DNA of 64,000 nt from Sphingobacterium multivorum (GCF_039511225.1 NZ_CP154261.1:1240001-1304000), one strand, 5' to 3'. Positions 35,350 through 44,517 are shown, counted from the first letter of the stretch. The notes: a model not told the origin generated them from the letters alone. Program-made: numbers and translations.

Positions 35350-35844
35350 TTATTTTTTCGTATAAACTTCAAAGGTATAAGCAAATGCATGTTTCTCGTC
35401 GGCTTGATGCGAATCTGAAGCAACTAATTCCCATTCTTCTGAGGGTAATTCAGGAAAGAAAGCGTCACCTTTGATGGTGGTATGTACGCGCGTCAGAAGC
35501 ACTTTATTTGCCAAGGGTAGCGCTTGCTGATAAATGTTTGCGCCACCAATGATGAATACCTCACGTTCATCCCGGCAATACAAGAGTGCCTCTTGGATGC
35601 TGTTGGCAACATCAATATCTTCTCCCTGGAAATTCGCGTTACGTGTAATGACAATATTCCTTCTGTCTGGTAATGCTTTGCCTATGGCCTCAAAAGTCTT
35701 TCTACCCATTAGGACAGAGTGCTCAACGGTATTTCTCTTAAAATATTTAAAGTCGTTGGGTAAATGCCAAGGCATCTGATTGTCGATTCCGATGGCATTG
35801 TTTTCCGACGCAGCTACGATTAATGTGATCGTTGGGTTGCTCAT
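35350..35844 (-). CDS. folA: Dihydrofolate reductase
   Basis: Reduces dihydrofolate to tetrahydrofolate with NADPH; target of trimethoprim. All landmarks are present: IVAASENNAIGIDNQMPWHLPNDFKYFK at the N-terminus with the W and catalytic acid D30, MGRKTFEAIGKALPDRRNIV near 46-65, and FIIGGANIYQQAL near 97. Length 164. It is downstream of thyA by 61 bp on the same strand, the usual pairing, since ThyA consumes the folate that FolA regenerates. Confidence 0.96.
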   Translation of the reverse strand: MSNPTITLIVAASENNAIGIDNQMPWHLPNDFKYFKRNTVEHSVLMGRKTFEAIGKALPDRRNIVITRNANFQGEDIDVANSIQEALLYCRDEREVFIIGGANIYQQALPLANKVLLTRVHTTIKGDAFFPELPSEEWELVASDSHQADEKHAFAYTFEVYTKK

Positions 35845-35905
35845 TTTTGATATAAGGTGATTATTCGTTCGCTAAAATATGTTACAAAATCAGGTACCTT
35901 CCTTG

Positions 35906-36727
35906 TTAAACGGCCACCGGAGCTTTGATATGTGGATGGGATTCGTAGTTTAACAATTCAAAATCTTCAAACTTAAAATTAAAGATATCTTTTACTTCTG
36001 GGTTTATTTTCATCTGGGGTAGCGCTTTTGGCTCGCGGCTCAATTGGAGCTCCGTTTGCTCGAAGTGATTACTGTAGATATGTGCATCGCCCAGGGTGTG
36101 GATAAACTCTGCGGCTTCCATGTCGCAAACCTGTGCGACCATCATCGTCAATAAAGCGTAAGACGCAATGTTGAAAGGAACGCCCAAGAATATATCGGCA
36201 CTACGTTGATAGAGTTGACAGGACAATTGCGGCTTTAAGATACCTTTTTCAGGTTGTGCCGGAGCGACATAAAACTGAAAAAAGGCATGACAAGGAGGTA
36301 ATGCCATATGCTCTATTTCGGCAACATTCCATGCCGATACAATAATACGGCGTGAATCCGGTGAATTTTTTAGCTGGTTGATAACCTGTGTGATCTGATC
36401 GATATGACGGCCATCAGGTGTTGGCCAGGAGCGCCATTGTGATCCGTATACAGGGCCCAAATTTCCTTGTTCGTCAGCCCACTCGTCCCAAATGCTTACG
36501 CCATTTTCTTTGAGATACTGAATATTGGTTTCACCTTTAAGAAACCAGATCAATTCATGAATAATGGACCGCAGGTGTAATTTCTTCGTCGTTACCAAAG
36601 GGAAACCTTCCTGAAGGTTGAAACGCATCTGATATCCAAAGACACTTTTGGTACCTGTGCCCGTACGATCTGTCTTTACAACACCATTCGTATATACATG
36701 TCTGAGTAAATCTAAATATTGTTTCAT
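35906..36727 (-). CDS. thyA: Thymidylate synthase
   Basis: Methylates dUMP to dTMP with methylene-tetrahydrofolate. [15 protein letters not shown] starts the protein; [31 protein letters not shown], the active-site segment [13 protein letters not shown] with its cysteine, and [24 protein letters not shown] are all diagnostic. The ATG at 36727 gives 273 residues. No exact TAnnTTTG box was found upstream. Divergent from mtaB across 266 bp. Confidence 0.97.
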   Translation of the reverse strand: MKQYLDLLRHVYTNGVVKTDRTGTGTKSVFGYQMRFNLQEGFPLVTTKKLHLRSIIHELIWFLKGETNIQYLKENGVSIWDEWADEQGNLGPVYGSQWRSWPTPDGRHIDQITQVINQLKNSPDSRRIIVSAWNVAEIEHMALPPCHAFFQFYVAPAQPEKGILKPQLSCQLYQRSADIFLGVPFNIASYALLTMMVAQVCDMEAAEFIHTLGDAHIYSNHFEQTELQLSREPKALPQMKINPEVKDIFNFKFEDFELLNYESHPHIKAPVAV

Positions 36728-36976
36728 CTGTAAAAAGTAATTATTAAATACCAAATATCAATGCTATAATCGAACTGGATAGAACGAATAGCACTATTTT
36801 ATGTGTCTGATTCTCAATCGGGGAATATTTGAATACATCATGTCCGGCTCTAATTTAGTTTGTCCGTATTAAGCCGCCGGTGCATTCAACCTTTCAAGAT
36901 AGTCAAAACTAAGGAAAATCCTTATAACGAGAAAGTCAAAACTTAAAATGATAAGAGGGGTTACTGAAAAAAAATG

Positions 36977-36984
36977 TAATTTTG
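36977..36984 (+). promoter_or_regulatory. Promoter -7 box of mtaB
   Basis: TAATTTTG, only 9 nt before the ATG at 36994; the predicted leader is about 5 nt. It also rules out an in-frame TTG at 36982 as start. No -33 TTG at the standard distance. Confidence 0.55.
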
Positions 36985-36993
36985 CAAAATATT

Positions 36994-38316
36994 ATGGAGA
37001 ATAAGAAAGTAGCTTTTTATACACTTGGATGTAAACTGAATTATTCGGAGACATCATCCATTGGTCGTTTATTTAAAGATGCAGGCTATGATACCACAGC
37101 GTTCAATAGCCGTGCAGACGTTTATGTAATCAATACATGTTCGGTAACGGATAATGCTGACAAGAAGTGTAGAAAAGTAGTGAAGGAAGCTTTAAAGCAC
37201 TCTCCCAACGCCTATATTACGATTGTTGGCTGTTATGCGCAGCTAAAACCGAAAGAGATTGCAGAGATTCCCGGAGTGGACATGGTCTTAGGTGCAGCTG
37301 AAAAGTTTAATATTATTGAGCATATCAATGATTTGACGAAACAGGAAAAAACGATCGTTTATAATGGTCCAATCGATGAGACCAATCAATTTGTCTCGGC
37401 TTATTCGATTGGCGATCGTACGCGTACGTTCCTAAAGGTACAGGACGGGTGCGATTATTCATGTACATTTTGTACGATTCCTTTGGCACGTGGCGGAAGT
37501 CGCTCGGGCAAGATCGAAGATATTGTGCGTCAAGCAGAAGAAATTGCAGCTTCAGGCGTCAAAGAAATCGTGTTGACAGGCGTAAACATTGGCGATTTTG
37601 GTATTCGGGATGGTAAGCGCGAAGACCGGTTCTTGGATTTGGTGCAAGCATTGGATGAAGTTGAAGGGATTGATAGAATTCGTATTTCCTCAATAGAACC
37701 CAATCTTCTTTCCAATGATATTATTGAGTTTGTGGCCCAATCAAAACGTTTTGTTCCACATTTCCATATGCCATTGCAGTCTGGAAGCAATAAAATTCTG
37801 AGTTTAATGCGCAGAAGGTACAAAAGAGAGCTTTACACAGAGCGCGTCGCTTTTATCAAGTCATTGATGCCTAATTGCTGTATCGGTGTTGACGTTATTG
37901 TCGGATTTCCGGGAGAAACACGTGAAGACTTTATCGATACATACAATTTCTTGAATGATTTGGATATTTCTTACCTGCATGTCTTTACCTATTCAGAAAG
38001 GGAGAATACGATTGCTGCTCAAATGGACGGTGCTGTACCGGGAGCTCAACGCAGCGATCGTAGCAAAATGTTGCACATCCTTTCGGAGAAGAAGCGCCGT
38101 GCGTTTTATGAGTCACAGCTTGGTGAGACTGGTGATGTCTTGTTTGAAGCAGACGAAAAAGATGGTTATATGCATGGTTTTTCTAAAAACTATGTCAAAG
38201 TACGGACCTTATACGATCCATTATTGGTGAATGAGGTTGTGCCGGTTAAATTTATGGAAGTAACGGATTCCTGTGAAGTGGAAGTAGAAGAAATTCCGGA
38301 GACACTGACACATTAA
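36994..38316 (+). CDS. mtaB: tRNA t6A37 methylthiotransferase MtaB
   Basis: Radical-SAM methylthiotransferase that turns t6A at tRNA position 37 into ms2t6A. The N-terminal MTTase domain has cluster cysteines in YTLGCKLNYSE (C13), INTCSVTDNADKKCRK and IVGCYAQLKP; the radical-SAM cluster is CDYSCTFCTIPLARG near 150; a TRAM-like domain closes the 440-residue protein. TCSVT and the overall match favour MtaB over MiaB or RimO. It acts after TsaB, encoded at 14831. Confidence 0.92.
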   Translation: MENKKVAFYTLGCKLNYSETSSIGRLFKDAGYDTTAFNSRADVYVINTCSVTDNADKKCRKVVKEALKHSPNAYITIVGCYAQLKPKEIAEIPGVDMVLGAAEKFNIIEHINDLTKQEKTIVYNGPIDETNQFVSAYSIGDRTRTFLKVQDGCDYSCTFCTIPLARGGSRSGKIEDIVRQAEEIAASGVKEIVLTGVNIGDFGIRDGKREDRFLDLVQALDEVEGIDRIRISSIEPNLLSNDIIEFVAQSKRFVPHFHMPLQSGSNKILSLMRRRYKRELYTERVAFIKSLMPNCCIGVDVIVGFPGETREDFIDTYNFLNDLDISYLHVFTYSERENTIAAQMDGAVPGAQRSDRSKMLHILSEKKRRAFYESQLGETGDVLFEADEKDGYMHGFSKNYVKVRTLYDPLLVNEVVPVKFMEVTDSCEVEVEEIPETLTH

Positions 38317-38356
38317 TCTTTGTAGGGTTATACCATATTTAGATTTTATAATATAC

Positions 38357-38394
38357 AAAAAAGGCAATCTTATTAGAGAAGATTGCCTTTTTTT
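38357..38394. terminator. Terminator after mtaB
   Basis: AAAAAAGGCAATCTT / AAGATTGCCTTTTTTT hairpin with a short loop and long T run. Confidence 0.9.
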
Positions 38395-38493
38395 CGTTAA
38401 AGGGAATTCCATAATTTCCCTATTGATTGCAGCATACAGTTGTGTTTCTGATCAAATTGACTGTAGTACGCTGACCGGAAGTGGATCGGTCGC

Positions 38494-39390
38494 CTAATGC
38501 GTACTGCTCTTTGCTGCATTTAACCAGATGACGGTACCCAAGATCAAAAGTACGCCGAGCCATTGTATCGTAGATACACTTTCATGAAGTATAAAAAACG
38601 ACATACAGGTGGCTACGGGTAGCTCCGCCGAACTTAATATTCCGCCTAAGGAGAAGCCCGTTTTCGGTAGGCCATAGGCAAATAATAAAGGCGGGATGAC
38701 CGTGCCAAATAGCGAGAGGATCAAGCCGAAATAGAGGAAGTTACCATCAAATTGACCATTCCATAAATAAGCAGGTGGAAACAAGGTGAAGACCAGTATA
38801 CAGGCCCCCGTTACCATAATAGCGCTTTTTTGAATGGGGTGATAGTCATTGCCGACGCGGCCATTCACGATCATGAAGACCGAATAGGCGGTCGCTGCTA
38901 AAAGACCAAATAAGACACCTGTCAGGTTGAGGTGTTGCAAGCCTTTTTCAAGAAGTCCAGTCGCTAATAATGTTGCAATGAGTACAATGCCGATACCAAT
39001 CAGGTTGTTTTTTGAAGGTCTTGCCTTGAAAAAGATAAATTCGATTACCACACCGATCCAGATATACTGCATGAGCAGTACGATGGCCAACGAAGCCGGG
39101 ACGAGCTGTACACATTTGTAATAGAGAATGCTCACCAAACCGGTCGAAGTACCACTGATTAATATCTTGATCCATGAAGATTTCTTGCTTGAAGAGTGAA
39201 ATGACTTTGCTGAAAAGAGTTTGATGATGATATAGATAAGCCAAAGGATAAGCATGCCAAACAATACCTGAATTCCCGTTACCTCTCCTAAATTCAACCC
39301 TTTACCATAGGCTTTTTTAACAAACGTTGATAGTATCCCAAAACTACTCGCACCTAAAAAGACAGCTAATGCACCTTTTAATTTTTCCAT
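38494..39390 (-). CDS. EamA family drug/metabolite transporter
   Basis: Ten-helix inner-membrane permease of the DMT superfamily, 298 residues, with two EamA repeats (about 6-140 and 155-292; SVLYYKCVQLVPASLAIVLLMQYIWIGVV ends the first and LPVATCMSFFILHESVSTIQWLGVLLILG the second). Substrate unknown; relatives export amino acids or metabolites. The ATG at 39390 is preferred over an in-frame TTG two codons earlier. A TAACTTTG box at 39417-39410 precedes it. Confidence 0.88.
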   Translation of the reverse strand: MEKLKGALAVFLGASSFGILSTFVKKAYGKGLNLGEVTGIQVLFGMLILWLIYIIIKLFSAKSFHSSSKKSSWIKILISGTSTGLVSILYYKCVQLVPASLAIVLLMQYIWIGVVIEFIFFKARPSKNNLIGIGIVLIATLLATGLLEKGLQHLNLTGVLFGLLAATAYSVFMIVNGRVGNDYHPIQKSAIMVTGACILVFTLFPPAYLWNGQFDGNFLYFGLILSLFGTVIPPLLFAYGLPKTGFSLGGILSSAELPVATCMSFFILHESVSTIQWLGVLLILGTVIWLNAAKSSTH

Positions 39391-39409
39391 TCTCAAATAA
39401 ATTAGGCGT

Positions 39410-39417
39410 CAAAGTTA
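39410..39417 (-). promoter_or_regulatory. Promoter -7 box of the EamA gene
   Basis: TAACTTTG on the - strand, about 20 nt before the ATG. No -33 TTG at 20 bp. Confidence 0.5.
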
Positions 39418-39623
39418 CGATTTCTGAACAATTCTTTTTCTTATCTGACGTTCTTATCAAGAAAAGCAGTCTCCGGGGGCAAGCTTAACAGTACTGCTTA
39501 AATGCGTCCAACAAGTGAAATTTACAGGCTGGAAACTGTATTGTTCGTCGTAGTACGTTGCGGAGGACAGTTTTATAGCAGAAGTCATCGGAGTAAATTG
39601 TTTTTTAGCAGTAGGCAAATTTA

Positions 39624-39680
39624 TTGGATATCAACAGCAATTTAATTAAGTTTGTTATGCAAGTAAGTTTGTTAAGCAAG
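39624..39680 (+). promoter_or_regulatory. NlpC gene promoter with tandemly duplicated -7 box
   Basis: TTG at 39624-39626, 20-bp spacer, TAAGTTTG at 39647-39654. The 17 bp starting at this box are repeated directly (39647-39663 and 39664-39680, one mismatch), giving a second TAAGTTTG at 39664-39671. The spacer contains GCAATTT as in three other promoters of the window. The remaining part of the 300-bp gap (39418-39623) shows nothing recognisable. Confidence 0.7.
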
Positions 39681-39697
39681 AACGTAAATCGAACAGC

Positions 39698-40270
39698 ATG
39701 GGTGTCAGATCTTATTTTATCTTCTTTTTAGGTGCAGTTCTATTTTTGAGCAGTTGTTCAACGAAGAAAAAGGTACTTAGCTCAAAAACACATTCTTCCA
39801 ATGGTTCGGTTTTGACAGATGCGAGCTCAGCGCGTGGAAAAACTTTTTCGGGATCCAAACTTGACAATTATGCAGACTTACTCAATGTGAGTACCAAAAA
39901 ATTAAATCCGCACCTTTATTCCTTTATTGACGATTGGATGGGGATACCGCATCGTATGGGTGGACAGACCAAATCGGGGGTAGATTGCTCGGGATTTGTT
40001 AATTTGCTCTATATTGAAGTATACAAAGGGAATTTGCCGCGGACTTCGCGTGACATGGAAGGAATAGTAAAGAGAAAAAAGGTCGATAAACTTGAAGAAG
40101 GAGATCTCGTGTTTTTTTCTTTCGGACGAAATGGAATAGATCATGTTGGTGTATACCTGCATAATAACAAGTTCGTTCATGTTTCGACCCGCAAAGGTGT
40201 TATTATCTCTGATCTTTCCGACAGTTGGTATGCGAAGACCTTTGTTGACGCGGGCTCTCCCAATATCTAA
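39698..40270 (+). CDS. NlpC/P60 family lipoprotein peptidase
   Basis: Outer- or periplasmic-membrane lipoprotein of 190 residues, probably cutting peptidoglycan stem peptides between D-Glu and the diamino acid. Lipobox LSSC (C20), Ser/Lys-rich spacer, then the NlpC/P60 domain: catalytic cysteine in SGVDCSGFVNLLY (about residue 97), GDLVFFSFGRNGIDHVGVYL with the histidine, and FVHVSTRKGV with the third polar residue. Single-gene unit with a duplicated promoter. Confidence 0.9.
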   Translation: MGVRSYFIFFLGAVLFLSSCSTKKKVLSSKTHSSNGSVLTDASSARGKTFSGSKLDNYADLLNVSTKKLNPHLYSFIDDWMGIPHRMGGQTKSGVDCSGFVNLLYIEVYKGNLPRTSRDMEGIVKRKKVDKLEEGDLVFFSFGRNGIDHVGVYLHNNKFVHVSTRKGVIISDLSDSWYAKTFVDAGSPNI

Positions 40271-40337
40271 ACGCGTGAATTTCATGTAGGTTTTATGTCA
40301 TATCTTGATATAAACTTTTATACCCTGTATAAATCCT

Positions 40338-40345
40338 TATTTTTG
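40338..40345 (+). promoter_or_regulatory. Promoter -7 box of the gene at 40362
   Basis: TATTTTTG fits TAnnTTTG, 16 nt before the ATG; predicted leader about 12 nt. No -33 TTG at 20 bp. Confidence 0.5.
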
Positions 40346-40361
40346 TCAAAATTTTATAGAA

Positions 40362-40865
40362 ATGACAATCAAGAGTAAGAAGATTTTTTTGGGCCTTTGT
40401 ATTATTGTGCCGTTTTTGATGTATTGTGTTTATTACTACAGTAATATGATCAAAAATGCCCCTTTTCGTTTTGCCGATTTTGAATCCATTGAATTCAAAT
40501 ATGGCGAGCCGAACCACATGGTCAACGAATACAATTCAAAAACACGTATCTATAAATATTTAGACAAAAAAGATTCTCTAATTACCGATACTGTAAAATT
40601 TACAAAAGACGATTTATTATACCTCCACCGCAAAGCAATGGAACTCGGCTTTTGGAACTTGGACACCGATATGACCGGATCCGAATGGCAGCAGGATTCA
40701 ACAAATTCCAAAGTCCCACGTTTTTATTTGGAATTCAACTATAAAGATAAGTCCAAGCATATTACTTTGGATGCAGATTTTGCAGGTAACCCTCGTATGC
40801 ACGACGCTGCAAAATCAATGATCGATGAAGTCAACCGCATGTTGGCGACAGCACAAGCCAGATAG
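40362..40865 (+). CDS. Membrane-anchored protein of unknown function
   Basis: Not recognised. The 167-residue product starts with a basic stretch and one membrane helix (about 7-26, IFLGLCIIVPFLMYCVYYY); the remainder is soluble, charged and probably extracytoplasmic, with YKYLDKKDSLITDTVKFTKDDLLYLHRKAMELGFWNL in the middle, an arrangement seen in small Bacteroidota envelope proteins. It has its own promoter box and a terminator after it. Confidence 0.7.
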   Translation: MTIKSKKIFLGLCIIVPFLMYCVYYYSNMIKNAPFRFADFESIEFKYGEPNHMVNEYNSKTRIYKYLDKKDSLITDTVKFTKDDLLYLHRKAMELGFWNLDTDMTGSEWQQDSTNSKVPRFYLEFNYKDKSKHITLDADFAGNPRMHDAAKSMIDEVNRMLATAQAR

Positions 40866-40887
40866 TTAAGAAATAAACCCTAAGGGT

Positions 40888-40927
40888 AAAGAGAGAAATC
40901 AAGCAAAGCAATGGTTTCTCTTTTTTT
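40888..40927 (+). terminator. Terminator after the gene at 40362
   Basis: AAAGAGAGAAA / TTTCTCTTTT stem of about 10-13 bp including G-U pairs and a T run. Confidence 0.7.
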
Positions 40928-40994
40928 GTGCCAAATATCCGTCTGAAAACAAAGGGTGGAAGAAGGATTTAAGTAGCTAACAATATTATTTCTA

Positions 40995-41077
40995 ATAGGG
41001 ATTTTATAGGAGCTAATAGGGACCTGATAGGGACCTCATTCGGATGAATACGTATAAAACACGGATAAGGTCCCTAT
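40995..41077. repeat. 11-bp tandem repeat with distal inverted arm upstream of the phosphoesterase gene
   Basis: Four units starting at 40995, 41006, 41016 and 41027 follow ATAGGGAnnTn with 10-11 bp period; the last two share ATAGGGACCT exactly. AGGTCCCTAT at 41068-41077 is the inverse of that core, so a 10-bp hairpin can form. The rest of the 348-bp gap shows no gene. Confidence 0.75.
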
Positions 41078-41213
41078 AACGATACTGCCAAATATGGATT
41101 AATTAATACAGGAGTATTAAATGGCTTCCTTTGTTTTTTTGATAAATTCTTTATATTCTCTTTATACTCCGTTAACCTGAATCGAATACTTTAGCGCCAA
41201 AACAAAATTTCAT

Positions 41214-42773
41214 ATGAAAGCATTTTTGGCACTAGCAATTTCCTGGGCATGCGTAAACGCTGTGCAGGCGCAAGATTTTGCAAAAGGAAAAGTTTATCTG
41301 GACGTAAACAAGAACGGAAAATTAGATAAAAACGAACAAGGCATTGCGTCTGTTTCTGTTAGTAACGGGCGTGAAGTGACAACGACTGATAAAGATGGTA
41401 ATTACCAATTGCCCGTTGGAAATGACAACATCATTTTTGTGGTTAAACCAACAGGCTATGCTTTGCCCTTGGATGAAAATAACCACCCAAAATTCTATTA
41501 TATCCATAAGGTAAACGGTAGTCCAGTTTCAAAATACCCTGCTGTTGCTGCTACAGGAAAAATCCCTGCTGCTGTAAATTTTGCATTGTATCAACAAGAT
41601 GAGGATCCTAATTTTTCAGCTTTTGTTTTTGGTGATCCACAGGCTTACACGGAGGAAGAACTGGCCTATTTCAAAAATGGTGTGATCAATGAAATTTCCG
41701 ATAAGACAATTGCGAAATTCGGAATAAGCTTGGGCGACTTGGTAGGTGACGATCTTTCACTTCAGCCAAAGTATAAATCGGTGATTTCCACGATGGGCCT
41801 GCCATGGTATAATGTCATGGGAAACCACGATATGAACTATGATGCTAAAGTGGATAGCCTCTCCGATGAATCGTTCGAGCGGACGTTTGGCCCCAATAAT
41901 TATGCGTTCAACTATGGAAATACGCATTTTATCATTCTTGATAATATCATTTATCCGAATCCACGGACAGGTAAAGGTTATTTAGGCGGATTCCGTAAAG
42001 ATCAGCTTGATTTTGTGGAAAATGACTTAAGAAACGTTGCTAAAGACAAATTGATTGTGTTGGCATTTCACATTCCTTTATATCATCAAAACTCGGATGT
42101 CTTTCGTAACGAAGATAGACAACGTCTGTTCGATATTTTGGCTCCCTTTAAGCACAGCTTGTCTTTATCGGCACATACACACTTTCAGCGGCAATATTTT
42201 TATGGACAAAAAGACGGATGGAAACAAGAAAAGCCACATCACGAATATAACGTAGGTACAACCTCTGGCGACTGGTATTCGGGGGAGTTGAATGACAAAG
42301 GAATTCCTGTTTCTACAATGCGCGATGGTACACCAAAAGGGTATGCCATTTTAAAAATAGAGGGCAACCAATACAGTTTTGATTATAAGGTTGTCGGTAA
42401 GCCAGCAACGTATCAGATCGATTTATATGGCGCTACGGTAGTCCCAGAAAAATACACAAAGAGATATCCGATATACGCTAATTTTTTCATTGGAAAGGAA
42501 GGTGACAAGGTAACGTATAGAATTAATCAGGGCGAATGGAAGGAAATGGATTTTGTCAATGAAAACGATCCAGCATTTCTAAATTCTCTTGCTAAGTACG
42601 ATACAGCAACTGAATTAAAGAATACGCGTAGACCTTCAAACCCTGAAAAATCCAGCCACTTGTGGATGGCTAATTTGCCAAAACTTAAAGCTGGTAAATA
42701 TCAGATTGAGGTTCAGGCGGTTGATCTTTTCAATAGAGTACACCTGGCAACGAAGACTATTGAGGTGAGATAA
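41214..42773 (+). CDS. Secreted calcineurin-like phosphoesterase
   Basis: A 519-residue secreted metallophosphoesterase: signal peptide 1-20 (LALAISWACVNAVQAQ), an N-terminal beta domain (about 21-125, GKVYLDVNKNGKLDKNEQGIASVSVSN, like a metallophos N domain), the catalytic domain (about 130-375) with FGDPQ, SLGDLVGDD, GNHDMNYD, AFHIPLY and SAHTHFQ supplying metal ligands, and a C-terminal beta domain (about 385-519). Substrate unknown; relatives act on phosphomono- or diesters, including teichoic or nucleotide substrates. An 11-bp repeat array lies upstream. Confidence 0.88.
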   Translation: MKAFLALAISWACVNAVQAQDFAKGKVYLDVNKNGKLDKNEQGIASVSVSNGREVTTTDKDGNYQLPVGNDNIIFVVKPTGYALPLDENNHPKFYYIHKVNGSPVSKYPAVAATGKIPAAVNFALYQQDEDPNFSAFVFGDPQAYTEEELAYFKNGVINEISDKTIAKFGISLGDLVGDDLSLQPKYKSVISTMGLPWYNVMGNHDMNYDAKVDSLSDESFERTFGPNNYAFNYGNTHFIILDNIIYPNPRTGKGYLGGFRKDQLDFVENDLRNVAKDKLIVLAFHIPLYHQNSDVFRNEDRQRLFDILAPFKHSLSLSAHTHFQRQYFYGQKDGWKQEKPHHEYNVGTTSGDWYSGELNDKGIPVSTMRDGTPKGYAILKIEGNQYSFDYKVVGKPATYQIDLYGATVVPEKYTKRYPIYANFFIGKEGDKVTYRINQGEWKEMDFVNENDPAFLNSLAKYDTATELKNTRRPSNPEKSSHLWMANLPKLKAGKYQIEVQAVDLFNRVHLATKTIEVR

Positions 42774-42837
42774 ATAACCATTTGTAGAGTTGTTTTAAGT
42801 TTAAAGATAGCTTAAGATGCACTTAACATAACCATCC

Positions 42838-42970
42838 TATATTTGTGTAGAGTAATTTTTGATTCATAAAGAGTTAGGGTTAATGTGTAGATCTGTTGTG
42901 AAACACGTCTGAAAATTTAGTTTGTTTTTAAAGTGAAGGTAATCTCCCCAGATTACCTTTCACTGTTTTT
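42838..42970 (+). ncRNA. Candidate small RNA in the 405-bp phosphoesterase/MscS gap
   Basis: TATATTTG at 42838-42845 fits the -7 box, and a terminator hairpin AGTGAAGGTAATCT / AGATTACCTTTCACT with loop CCCC and T run lies at 42931-42970. A transcript of about 120 nt would result. It has no sizeable reading frame, only a 9-codon one at 42880. The hairpin may instead just terminate the phosphoesterase mRNA, whose stop is 160 bp upstream. The remainder of the gap to 43178 shows nothing. Confidence 0.35.
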
Positions 42971-43178
42971 GGACCGTTCAGGCTAAATTACGGCGCCAGT
43001 ATTTAAATGCTTTTGGGTGGCCTGTTCTTAAAGTTCATTCGATTTGTACAGACAAGGTTTTGTAGGGCAATTCGTTTGGTATATGAACTTTAGTTAGTAG
43101 ATGAACACTTAGTTGGGCCGTGGTATTTCTTCTGAAAGTGTCTGATGTTATTGGCCAGAAAGAACATTCCGTTCGCTT

Positions 43179-44504
43179 TTATCGTTGTCGGTCTGCGAAG
43201 TCATGTAGGCTTTGTTGCCGCATAACATGACGGAAATCATCCGATGCCGGATTTTCAAAGATCTCCAGGTCGAAGTATTTTGTGGCGGCAAATAGGTGGT
43301 CGAATACATCTGAAACAATTCCTTCGTAATATTCCCAGCGGATATCGTTTACAAAGAAATAAAGTTCGACTGGAACACCGTGTTCGGTTGAAGCAAGCTG
43401 ACGCACCATCAGGGGCATGGTCTTGTGGATATTGGGGTTTTGACGTAAATAGGTGAGTGTGTAAGCTCTGAACATCCCTAAATTGGTCATTTTGCGACCG
43501 TTTATGGGGCTTGACTGATCTATCTGCTGTTGGGTGTTGAATTGGTCAATTGTCCTGGCGCGCTCTTCGATATAAGGCCGCAGGATCTGTATATTTTTGA
43601 GTTTTTCAATTTCTTCATTTTCCAAGAATCGAATCGTGGAAATTTTGATATTTATGGCCCGCTTTAAGCGCCTACCGCCCGACTGCTGCATGCCCCTGTA
43701 ATTTTTGAACGAATCCGACAATAGCGTATGTGTCGGTATCGTCGTAATGGTCTTATCAAAGTTCTGTACTTTTACATTATTGAGGTTAATCTCTTTGACC
43801 GTTCCATCGGCGCCATATTTGGGCATCTCTATCCAATCTCCGACACGGATGGAGTCGTTGGCCGAAACTTGTATACTAGCAACAAATCCCAGTATAGTGT
43901 CTTTGAATACCAACATCAATATCGCTGACGCAGCACCTAAGGATAATAAGAAGGACCAGGGAGATTTTCCTGTCAGTATGGAGAAACAGATCGTCCCACC
44001 GATAAATAATAGGATGATTTGACAGACCTGTAAATAACTCTCCAGGGGTTTGTCGGCAAAAGATTTTTTCATGCGCAGCATATCCCGTAAACTCTTCAGA
44101 AGCGAATGAATAATCAGCAAACTGACGGCAGTCGTCGCGATGTCAAGTACTTTATTGCTGTTTTCTTTCCAGGTTGGAAACCCCATGAAGATAATGGGCA
44201 TGATATATTGTGCCACTAAGATCGGGACAAAATGAGCAACAAGTTTCAGTGTTTTATTGCGGATCAATAGATCATCAAAGCGATTTGTGCTGCGTCTAAT
44301 GGCTTTGATTGTTAACAGGAGTAATGTTCTTTTGGTGAAATAGTCAATGATGATCAAAAACAAGACAACCAGTAGGAGTAAAAGGATCGAGTTAACAAAA
44401 TGACTGCCCTGATTATCAAGGCCAAGTTGTTTAATCCATTGAAATGTCCAATTATAGATGTGGGATTGAGAATCTTTGAATAATTCCGTTGCTGTGCTTT
44501 GCAT
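43179..44504 (-). CDS. MscS family mechanosensitive channel (YbdG-like)
   Basis: Inner-membrane channel of 441 residues opening under membrane tension. Several membrane helices (about 25-50, 70-95, 105-130, 150-200) lead to the MscS pore and beta domain: FLLSLGAASAILMLVFKDTILGFVASIQVSANDSIRVGDWIEMPKYGADGTVKEI near 185-240, then a large C-terminal domain. The size and long C-terminal part resemble E. coli YbdG. The ATG at 44504, 4 nt after a TATATTTG box, is taken as start. Confidence 0.88.
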   Translation of the reverse strand: MQSTATELFKDSQSHIYNWTFQWIKQLGLDNQGSHFVNSILLLLLVVLFLIIIDYFTKRTLLLLTIKAIRRSTNRFDDLLIRNKTLKLVAHFVPILVAQYIMPIIFMGFPTWKENSNKVLDIATTAVSLLIIHSLLKSLRDMLRMKKSFADKPLESYLQVCQIILLFIGGTICFSILTGKSPWSFLLSLGAASAILMLVFKDTILGFVASIQVSANDSIRVGDWIEMPKYGADGTVKEINLNNVKVQNFDKTITTIPTHTLLSDSFKNYRGMQQSGGRRLKRAINIKISTIRFLENEEIEKLKNIQILRPYIEERARTIDQFNTQQQIDQSSPINGRKMTNLGMFRAYTLTYLRQNPNIHKTMPLMVRQLASTEHGVPVELYFFVNDIRWEYYEGIVSDVFDHLFAATKYFDLEIFENPASDDFRHVMRQQSLHDFADRQR

Positions 44505-44508
44505 GTTA

Positions 44509-44516
44509 CAAATATA
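44509..44516 (-). promoter_or_regulatory. Promoter -7 box immediately before the MscS start
   Basis: TATATTTG on the - strand is followed by four bases and then the ATG at 44504, so the mRNA would be leaderless. No -33 TTG at the usual distance. Confidence 0.55.
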
Positions 44517-44517
44517 C

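Noticed and set aside
36097..36105. Perfect DnaA box TGTGGATAA
   Set aside because: It is a single site inside the thyA coding sequence, with no companion boxes or AT-rich region; chance is the simplest reading.
40293..40517. 74-codon frame on the - strand
   Set aside because: It lies over the promoter and 5' part of the gene at 40362, which has better codon use and a clear membrane helix.
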